Below, one piece after another: positions 14,144 to 20,732 of a DNA stretch of 64,000 nucleotides. Every line of letters starts with the position of its first letter. Position 1 is the first letter of the stretch. The notes beneath the pieces were generated by a model. It made no database searches, was not told the origin of the DNA, and worked only from the letters and a program-made list of their open reading frames with translations. Source of the stretch: CAZQGO01 sp964593065 (GTDB lineage Bacteria; Oederibacteriota; JAAXVQ01); the NCBI GenBank assembly GCA_964593065.1, contig CAZQGO010000002.1:62001-126000 (forward strand), given 5' to 3'. The position numbers were made by a program, and so were the translations under genes.

Positions 14144-16774
14144 CTAGCGGACCACAGCGATTTTGCAGGTGGCTTTTTCCGCGCCGCCGACCAGCAGCCG
14201 ACCCAAATAAATTCCAGGGGCAGTTTCCCGGCAATCCCATACCAGGGTTTGCCCGCGGCCCGCCGGCGTGTTTTGGCGCAGCGTCGCAATCCGTTCTCCG
14301 GCCAGATTGTAGATCTCGAGGATGACTTCCGCCGGCTGCTCCAGGGTGAACACGAAATTCATTTGCTCCCTGGCGGGATTGGGAAACGCCAACACCTGCC
14401 GCCCCCCCAAATCCAGGCTGCCCAGGTCCACGGTGGGTGTGCAGGTAAAGGTGGGGGTCAGAGCAGGCGAAGGCGTGGACGTCGGCGTGGGGGTCAGGAC
14501 CGGGGTGAGGGTCACGGTGGGCGAGATCGTGGGAGTATAGGTCGGTGGTGGTCCCGCCACCAGCACATTGGCCGAGAAACCGGAAGTATTGTTGCCGTTA
14601 TCCGTAGCCGTGGCGCAAACGTATTCCCCGGCCGTCACCAGCCCGCCGGAATTCAGGCTCCAGTTGCCGCCGCCGTCGGCTGCGGCGTAGCCCAGGTAGC
14701 GTACGCTGCCGCCGTTTCCGCCCGCTCCCTCGGCCACGAACACTTCGACGTAATCCCCGGCCAGGGCCGTGCCGTCAATGGTCCCGGCGGAATTCGCGCC
14801 GGTGATGACCGGCGCGGCCTTGGCCCCGTTGCCGCCGCCGAGCAGCTCGATGGCCGTGTTCGAGCAGGCCGTGATGGTGTTGCCCCAGATCGCGTTGCCG
14901 AGCGTTGCCGCCCCGGAGACGCTGACTCCCACGTTCACCTGGGAAATCAAATTGCCCTGGCCGGCCGGTTGCCCGCAGAAATTGCCGTGCGCGTCCAGGG
15001 CGAACGACACGCCCAGGGTCGCCCCGGTGGCGGCACCGTCGGGCCGCAGGCCGATGCGGTTGGCCGTGATGGTGTTCCCGCAGACGCCCGCACCCCATGT
15101 ATGGATCGATCGGGCCAGAACATTTCCGGAAATAAGATTGTACCCGGCGCCGTTCAACGCAATGCCCGTGTTGTTGCCGTTCGCCAACGTGGCCGTGCCC
15201 AGGGCGTTGAGGCCGAGGTAATTGCCGATCACTTGGTGGTGCGCAGCACTCATCAAATAGATGCCTTCCCAGGCGTTCGCGGAAACCACGTTGCGGGCCG
15301 AGGCCCCGGTCCCGCCGATCAAGGTGGGTCCCGCGGAGGACATCAAGACGATCCCCCGGTCCAGGTTGCCCAGGGCCGACAATCCGTCTCCGCTCAAACC
15401 GACATAATTTCCGGCTATGGTATTCCCGCTGCCGGTATTCACGGAAATGCCGGAAGAGGCATTGCCGGACACCACGTTGCCCAGGAAGATCGCGCCCTGG
15501 TTGTCCCCGCCGATCAGATTGCCGCTGCCGTTGACGGTCAGACCCGCAGTATTGGGGCGCGCGGCCGTGCCGCCGTCGTTGGTGCCGATGTAATTGCCGC
15601 AGACGGTGTTGCCGTGGCCGATGACATAGATCCCGTATCCTCCCTGGGTGTTGCCCGAGACCACGTTGCGTTCCAGCGTGTTGCGGTCGCCGCCGATGAG
15701 GTTCCCGTCCGCGCCGTTCAGATACAGGCTGTAGGCATTGCTGACAAAGCCGTCTGCGCTGCTGCCGTTGACACCGATGAAGTTGTTCTGGATCGTGGTG
15801 TGACGCACGCGCGTGGGCGTGCTGCTGCCCTGGAACAGGATGACGTTGTTCTGCAGGTTGCCCGCCACCACGTTTTCATATCCGGCCACGGGCAGTCCGA
15901 TGAAGTTGCCCTGGGCCTCTTGCAGTCGAATGCCGTCTCCCTGGTTCGGCACGGCCGAGGTTTCACCAACGTTCAAACCCACCACGTTGCCGCATAGCGT
16001 ATTGCCGAAGCAGGTGGCGTTCTCCAGCAGCAACCCGTAGGCCGTGTTGCCGGACACCAGGTTGCCCAGACCCAAACCGCGGTCGCCGCCGATCAGGGTC
16101 TGGACGGCGGCGTCAAGGTATATGCCCACCGCCTGGACGCCCAGCGCGGCCGTTCCGGCCGGGTTGGTGCCGACCGTGTTCCCCTGAATCCGGCTGCGGT
16201 AGCTGTTGACCAAATAAATGCCCGTGGTGGCGTTGTCCGCGACGATGTTGCCCTCTCCCGGCCCGCCGCCGATGCGGTTGTTTTGTCCCTGATCGTAAAT
16301 GCCCCAAATGTTGCCCCGGGCGGTCCCGGCCCAGTCCAGGCCCACCCGGCAGTTGGCCACCCAGTTGCCGTTTGAGAGCAGGGAAACGCCCGAGGTGCTG
16401 TCCACCAGGGCCAGACCCGTGATCGTGCTGCCGTCGCTGCCGGAGGCAAACGAGAAGCAGGTCGTCCGGTTGGCGCCTGTACCGTCGTGCGCGCCCACGC
16501 TGTTGGAGTTGCCCCGGATGTCCACCTGATCAGTAATCGTCAGGTTTGCGTGCACGGTGATGGAATTACCGGTGACAAATCGGATAATATCCGGGCCTGC
16601 CGACATGTTCGCCTGGGATACGCACCAGGGCAGGGACCCGGGAGTGGCCACGTCGGCGGAATTGTTGGTGACATTGTAAATGGCGGGCGTGGCCGCGAAA
16701 GCCGGTTGAATTCCCGGCCCGAGGATTCCCGCCGCTAAAACCGCGAACCAGCACCCGCGTTGCAACTTTTTCAT
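14144..16774 (-). CDS. secreted parallel beta-helix protein with C-terminal sorting-like domain
   Basis: About 876 residues. A signal peptide ends near AFAATP. Residues about 60-680 consist of many imperfect repeats of the type NLIGG..GN.VSGN....GI.L, the pattern of right-handed beta-helix (NosD/PbH1-like) proteins. A Thr/Pro linker (about 740-780) leads to a final 80-residue domain with FPNPAR, IYNLAGER and GIYLGRL, close to type IX sorting or FlgD-like domains. The ATG at 16774 has AAGGGGG upstream. It is probably exported to the cell surface. The small barrel gene precedes it in the same transcript. Carbohydrate or adhesion roles are guesses. Confidence 0.82.
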   Translation of the reverse strand: MKKLQRGCWFAVLAAGILGPGIQPAFAATPAIYNVTNNSADVATPGSLPWCVSQANMSAGPDIIRFVTGNSITVHANLTITDQVDIRGNSNSVGAHDGTGANRTTCFSFASGSDGSTITGLALVDSTSGVSLLSNGNWVANCRVGLDWAGTARGNIWGIYDQGQNNRIGGGPGEGNIVADNATTGIYLVNSYRSRIQGNTVGTNPAGTAALGVQAVGIYLDAAVQTLIGGDRGLGLGNLVSGNTAYGLLLENATCFGNTLCGNVVGLNVGETSAVPNQGDGIRLQEAQGNFIGLPVAGYENVVAGNLQNNVILFQGSSTPTRVRHTTIQNNFIGVNGSSADGFVSNAYSLYLNGADGNLIGGDRNTLERNVVSGNTQGGYGIYVIGHGNTVCGNYIGTNDGGTAARPNTAGLTVNGSGNLIGGDNQGAIFLGNVVSGNASSGISVNTGSGNTIAGNYVGLSGDGLSALGNLDRGIVLMSSAGPTLIGGTGASARNVVSANAWEGIYLMSAAHHQVIGNYLGLNALGTATLANGNNTGIALNGAGYNLISGNVLARSIHTWGAGVCGNTITANRIGLRPDGAATGATLGVSFALDAHGNFCGQPAGQGNLISQVNVGVSVSGAATLGNAIWGNTITACSNTAIELLGGGNGAKAAPVITGANSAGTIDGTALAGDYVEVFVAEGAGGNGGSVRYLGYAAADGGGNWSLNSGGLVTAGEYVCATATDNGNNTSGFSANVLVAGPPPTYTPTISPTVTLTPVLTPTPTSTPSPALTPTFTCTPTVDLGSLDLGGRQVLAFPNPAREQMNFVFTLEQPAEVILEIYNLAGERIATLRQNTPAGRGQTLVWDCRETAPGIYLGRLLVGGAEKATCKIAVVR

Positions 16775-16846
16775 TGCGCAGCCCCCTTGATGGACTCCCC
16801 GCCCCGGCCCGCGCATCGCACGCGGCCCGAGGCGGTCGCTCCGAGG

Positions 16847-17428
16847 TTAAAAATAAAACATGACCCCGCCAGACAAGCCGCTGTTGGCCGGGCTGGTGAT
16901 CCCGATGTTCCCTTCCAGGAGGAACTCCACCTGCCGGGACAGGGGGATGGCCACACCCAGATCAAAGTACAGCGGCACCAGGACCTCGGTGGTCCGGTCC
17001 GCGTCGTTCTGCAGAACCTCGAAATCCGCATCCAGGGCGCCGTACAAGCTGAAGGTCTTGAAGCGGTTGGAGAGAATGAGGGAGGAGTCGAATCCCAGGT
17101 GGGAGGTGCCGTGGGCCCCGGCCACCCAGGATATGCCGGGCGTGCCCGCCCGGTCGGGAAGAAGCACGAACTCCACATCCGCCCCGAAATAAGTATAGGA
17201 GCCGAATCCCAGCTTCAAATCCAGGTCGATGGCGCGCGTCAAGCCCACGCCCCCGTGCAGGTAAAGTAAAAATTCGGCGGGCGAAAAGGCGAAGCTGGGC
17301 TCCAACCCCAGGGCGAAATGTCCCGGGCGCAGGGTCGTGGCCGTGCCGAAGACCCCCGCCTGGAGCGGGGTCCACGTGCCTGCCACCAGCATTCCGGCCA
17401 GCAAGATGGAAGCGGTTCTTCTTTTCAT
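16847..17428 (-). CDS. small outer-membrane beta-barrel protein
   Basis: 193-residue protein with a clear signal peptide (cleavage likely after LQA, about residue 24), alternating beta strands and a C-terminal VMFYF ending in Phe. This is consistent with an 8- to 10-stranded barrel. The ATG at 17428 has GAGGGGA upstream. A good promoter lies at 17502-17530, and the beta-helix gene follows after 72 bases. No named family recognised. Confidence 0.78.
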   Translation of the reverse strand: MKRRTASILLAGMLVAGTWTPLQAGVFGTATTLRPGHFALGLEPSFAFSPAEFLLYLHGGVGLTRAIDLDLKLGFGSYTYFGADVEFVLLPDRAGTPGISWVAGAHGTSHLGFDSSLILSNRFKTFSLYGALDADFEVLQNDADRTTEVLVPLYFDLGVAIPLSRQVEFLLEGNIGITSPANSGLSGGVMFYF

Positions 17429-17501
17429 GTCAGATTCCCCTCGCTTGTAGAATCCGGCGCAGCCGGATTCGCCCGGCGCCCCGCGTTTTTTCCTCCGCAG
17501 C

Positions 17502-17530
17502 ATTATGCCATCAAGGCTGGAAGCTGGCAA
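17502..17530 (-). promoter_or_regulatory. promoter for the barrel and beta-helix operon
   Basis: Minus-strand -35 TTGCCA (17525-17530), 17-base spacer, -10 CATAAT (17502-17507), about 75 bases before the start at 17428. Confidence 0.65.
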
Positions 17531-17586
17531 GGCTTTATCCGCCCTCCGGCGCGCACGCCGCCGGCGCGGGAGGTGCGGTTTTTTAC

Positions 17587-17615
17587 TTATCGCCGCCGCG
17601 GTTTTGAGGTATGAT
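17587..17615 (+). promoter_or_regulatory. possible promoter for the peptidase/ATP-grasp cassette
   Basis: Plus-strand -10 TATGAT (17610-17615) with a poor -35 TTATCG 17 bases upstream. It is positioned 28 bases before the ATG at 17644. The divergent region 17429-17643 contains no other gene. Confidence 0.35.
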
Positions 17616-17643
17616 GAAGGCAGCCGCGAGGTGATGCAAAGGC

Positions 17644-18675
17644 ATGAGCGAAGCCAAAACCACGAATCCCGCCTGGGCGGACCTTCCCGACGAAGCGCTG
17701 CTCAACGTCCGGATGAGCGATCTCAAGCTTTCGCTCGCGGGCACGTATTTGGAAGGACTCATCCAGGAACTGTACCGCGAGCTGGAGGAGCGCGGGCTGG
17801 TTTTCAGACCGCCGTGTTACTTGGGCGATGAATGGTTCACGCCCGACGGCGTTCCCGCCATTTCCATCCCCTTTTACCTGGCGCATCCCCGTTTGAAACA
17901 ACTCGAGCAAAACATGATGCTCGAGGTGGAGGGCGGTGCGGAGAGCGACTGCTTGAAACTGCTCCGGCATGAAGCCGGCCATGCCTTGTGTCACGCCTTC
18001 CGCCTGCCCCGGCGCCCGCATTGGCGCCAGGTCTTCGGCCAGCCGAGTCAAGAATTCAAGGATTTCTACCATTATCAGCCCTACAGCAAGCGTTTCGTCC
18101 GGCACCTGGAGAATTGGTATGCCCAGAGCCATCCGGAAGAAGACTTCGCCGAGACTTTCGCCGTCTGGCTGACGCCGGGCTCGGATTGGAGAACCGTGTA
18201 TCAGGGCTGGCCGGCCATGAAGAAGCTGAAATTCGTGGACACCCTCATGCAGGAATTGAAGGGGCAAACGCCCCTGGTGTCCGGCGGCGAGCAGGCCTGC
18301 GCCGCCCGCCGCCTGCGCCGTCGCCTGCGCACGCATTACGAACGGCGCCGCAAATTCTACGCGGAGGACGATCCCAGCCTGTTTGACAGTGATCTGCAGC
18401 GCATCTTCGCGGGCGCCGGTTCTCCCGGCCACGGCCAGCCGGCCTCCCGTTTTCTCCGCCGCCAGCGGGTCCAGGTCCTGGAGGTCGTGGCCTTCTGGAC
18501 GCGCGAGCGGAAGTTCACGGTCAGCCGCCTGCTGCGCAAGCTGGCCGCACGTTGCGACGAACTGCGGCTATACCTGCCGGCGGATGAGAGCCGAGCACTC
18601 CTGGATATCGCAGCCTATTTGACGGCCTTGGTCGCAAATTATCTCTTTACCGGCAAATTCAAGGGGCGCCTATGA
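17644..18675 (+). CDS. putative HExxH zinc metallopeptidase
   Basis: 343-residue cytoplasmic protein without signal peptide. The zinc motif HEAGH is at 109-113, and a downstream acidic segment EEDFAE at 165-170 offers a third ligand, as in gluzincins. The C-terminal third is highly basic and helical. I do not recognise a characterised member. Its stop overlaps the ATP-grasp gene in an ATGA junction, so the two products are made in step and probably act together. AAAGG and GAGGTGA precede the ATG. The pairing suggests ligation and cleavage of a peptide or amino acid conjugate, by inference only. Confidence 0.78.
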   Translation: MSEAKTTNPAWADLPDEALLNVRMSDLKLSLAGTYLEGLIQELYRELEERGLVFRPPCYLGDEWFTPDGVPAISIPFYLAHPRLKQLEQNMMLEVEGGAESDCLKLLRHEAGHALCHAFRLPRRPHWRQVFGQPSQEFKDFYHYQPYSKRFVRHLENWYAQSHPEEDFAETFAVWLTPGSDWRTVYQGWPAMKKLKFVDTLMQELKGQTPLVSGGEQACAARRLRRRLRTHYERRRKFYAEDDPSLFDSDLQRIFAGAGSPGHGQPASRFLRRQRVQVLEVVAFWTRERKFTVSRLLRKLAARCDELRLYLPADESRALLDIAAYLTALVANYLFTGKFKGRL

Positions 18676-19697
18676 TCCGGCGATTGAAGGTTCTGGTGAT
18701 CTTCGACACGCCGACCCGTCCCACCGGCCCGGACTTCGCCGCGCTGTTCAACCCCGAGGACTGGAAACCCGAACAGGACGTCATCGACGCCCTGAAAAAG
18801 CTGGGCCACGAGGTCCGTCTGCTCGGGCTCTTTGATCAAATCCGGCCGCTCATGATCGAGATTCGCCGCCATCCGCCGGACATCGTGCTGAACCTGCTGG
18901 AATCCCTGGCGCACGAGCGCAGCCACGAGAGCAATATTGCGGGCCTGCTGGATCTGCTGAACGTCCCTTACACGGGCTCCCGCCCCGTGAGCCTCAACCT
19001 GTGCCGCAACAAGCTCTTCGCCAAGCGCATTCTGTCCCCGCACCGCATCAAGGTCCCGCGGGCGGTCGTGTTCCCGTTGGGACACCTGAACCGGAGCATC
19101 AAGCACCTCAAGTTCCCCATCTTCGTAAAGCCGCTGGGGCTGGAAGGCTCCGACGGCATCGCCCAGAGTTCCTTCGTGGAAAACACGGCGTCGCTGCTGG
19201 AGCGCGTTCGCTTCCTGCACGCCCATTTTCAGGCCGACGCCATCGTGGAGGAATACATCGAGGGCCGGGAACTCTACGCCAGCGTGCTCGGCAATCAGCG
19301 CCTGCGGGTGCTGCCGCTGCGCGAGATCGTGTTCACGGCCTTTCCGGAGGAGAGGCCTAAATTCGCCACCTACAAGGCCAAATGGGACGAGGCCTTCCGC
19401 CAAAAATGGGGCATCCAGAACACCTTCGCCGCCCCCCTGCCCGAAGGCACGGAGAAAAAGATCGCCCAGATCAGCCGGCTGGCCTTCCGCGCCCTGCAGC
19501 TCCGCGGTTACGGCCGGCTCGACCTCCGCCTCACGCCGCAGAACGAGGTGTACGTCATCGAGGTCAACCCCAATCCCTCCCTGGCCCGGGACGATGAGCT
19601 GGCCCAGGCGGCCATCAAGGCGAAAATTCCCTATCCCCAGCTCATTCAGCGACTGCTCACACTGGGATTGCAATCCACCCGCTCCAACCATCACTGA
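18672..19697 (+). CDS. ATP-grasp ligase, D-Ala-D-Ala ligase-like
   Basis: 341-residue ATP-grasp enzyme. The order of motifs resembles D-Ala-D-Ala ligases: a variable N-terminal part with LLESLAHERSHES, central IFVKPLGLEGSDGI (ATP-binding Lys and glycine loop, about 150-165), EEYIEGRELY, and the metal-binding end GRLDLRL...VIEVNPNPSL (about 280-305). The N-terminal segment does not match Ddl enzymes of cell-wall synthesis well, so a dedicated amide ligase is more likely than Ddl. The start codon overlaps the stop of the metallopeptidase (ATGA). Confidence 0.85.
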   Translation: MIRRLKVLVIFDTPTRPTGPDFAALFNPEDWKPEQDVIDALKKLGHEVRLLGLFDQIRPLMIEIRRHPPDIVLNLLESLAHERSHESNIAGLLDLLNVPYTGSRPVSLNLCRNKLFAKRILSPHRIKVPRAVVFPLGHLNRSIKHLKFPIFVKPLGLEGSDGIAQSSFVENTASLLERVRFLHAHFQADAIVEEYIEGRELYASVLGNQRLRVLPLREIVFTAFPEERPKFATYKAKWDEAFRQKWGIQNTFAAPLPEGTEKKIAQISRLAFRALQLRGYGRLDLRLTPQNEVYVIEVNPNPSLARDDELAQAAIKAKIPYPQLIQRLLTLGLQSTRSNHH

Positions 19698-19729
19698 CCG
19701 CCTGCAGGTCTCGGAGCTGGTACGGGAAA

Positions 19730-19972
19730 TCACTTCTCCATCAGCTTGAGGATTGCGGTTTCGACCGCTTTCCCCTTTTCCGGATTGGTGAAGTTTTCCA
19801 CCGACCGGGCAATGCGCGGCGCCAACACCGGCAAATCCTGCAGGACGATATCGGCCGGCGTTTTATTGATGTGCTTGCACTGGGTCTTCAGGATGGGATC
19901 CGGGAAATAGCAGTAAATCCGGATGATCTCAAAGATCCTTTGCGCCAAGTCATTGTAAGGTTGTTGTGCCAT
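19730..19972 (-). CDS. small conserved-looking protein of unknown function (80 aa)
   Basis: 80 residues, mainly helical, with no signal peptide and no recognised motif. It begins MAQQPYNDLAQRI and ends ILKLMEK. It follows the V4R-domain gene after 20 bases on the same strand, which supports co-transcription and a functional link. No strong ribosome site is visible, so translational coupling is likely. It converges with the ATP-grasp gene. Confidence 0.6.
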   Translation of the reverse strand: MAQQPYNDLAQRIFEIIRIYCYFPDPILKTQCKHINKTPADIVLQDLPVLAPRIARSVENFTNPEKGKAVETAILKLMEK

Positions 19973-19992
19973 GCTGGCCGACGATTCCGCGC

Positions 19993-20631
19993 CTAAGCGC
20001 CGTAGTATTGTTTCTCATATTCCGCCAGCTTCGAATAGGGCGCCATGATGAATTCACACCGGTCGTGGCCGCAGGCGGTGCACCGGGTCTCTTTGGCATG
20101 CACCTCGATCCCGTAGGCCTCCGAGCACCAGCCGGCGGAATAGCCGGCGCTGAAAAAACAGATGGGATGCGCGGGTTTCAAGCCCTTCCGGATGTAGATT
20201 TCCGACTCGAAGGTGTTGGGATGCTGATACTGCAAAAAATAATTATTGTCGGGCGACGGCCGTGACGTGGCGTAGATATCCACGAAGGCCCAGCCGCTGT
20301 AGGCGAAGTGCACCGGCCCGGTCGACAGTTTTTCATTCGGGTCGGTCAACCCGCGGCTCTCCGAGAAATTTTTGGAATCCGCTTTCCCGATGACGCGCGC
20401 CATGTTGTAGATGAATTCCTGCGCCTGCTCCTCTCCGAAGGATTTTTCCAGCTGGTCGAAGAGGGCCAGGAATAAACCCTCGCCGCGTACCAGGATGTAC
20501 CTTTCCCCGCCGACATGGATGGTCCCCTTGCTGGGTTCGCGCCGGAACTCCTGGAACAGGCTGTCCACATATTTTTCAGCGATCTCGAACAGGGGTTCAA
20601 ACGGCTTTGGAACTTTTACGGTCGTAACCAT
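19993..20631 (-). CDS. stand-alone V4R (XylR N-terminal-like) sensor protein
   Basis: 212-residue protein of the V4R fold, which forms the ligand-sensing part of XylR/DmpR regulators and occurs in small bacterial and archaeal proteins. The characteristic metal-binding set is present: C158, C169, C184, C187 and C192 within SAGYSAGWCSEAYG and ETRCTACGHDRC. No output domain is attached, so it should work through a partner, possibly the 80-residue protein that follows. The ATG at 20631 has GGGAGGGAG upstream. An intrinsic terminator sits only 22 bases before the ATG, so the source of its transcript is unclear. Confidence 0.82.
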   Translation of the reverse strand: MVTTVKVPKPFEPLFEIAEKYVDSLFQEFRREPSKGTIHVGGERYILVRGEGLFLALFDQLEKSFGEEQAQEFIYNMARVIGKADSKNFSESRGLTDPNEKLSTGPVHFAYSGWAFVDIYATSRPSPDNNYFLQYQHPNTFESEIYIRKGLKPAHPICFFSAGYSAGWCSEAYGIEVHAKETRCTACGHDRCEFIMAPYSKLAEYEKQYYGA

Positions 20632-20652
20632 GACTCCCTCCCCGGTCAGAAT

Positions 20653-20674
20653 AAAAACCGCGCAGCGGTTTTTT
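20653..20674 (-). terminator. intrinsic terminator after the FN3 protein gene
   Basis: Perfect 9-bp stem AAAAACCGC/GCGGTTTTT with a 3-base loop. On the minus strand it is followed by TTTATTCT-like sequence, and the T run continues on the plus strand as well, so it could act in both directions. It lies 60 bases after the stop of the FN3-repeat gene. Confidence 0.7.
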
Positions 20675-20732
20675 GGAAAACCTCGCTTCCGGACCGCCCG
20701 GGGTCGTCCCGGCGGCCCGGTTCGGGCCCGCC

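Noticed and set aside
14249..15997. 582-codon plus-strand open frame
   Set aside because: Antisense of the beta-helix repeats; its apparent repeats only mirror those of the real gene.
14560..16700. Repetitive DNA that could suggest a repeat array or CRISPR
   Set aside because: The repeats are degenerate, coding and in phase with the beta-helix coils; unit lengths vary and there are no identical repeats with spacers.
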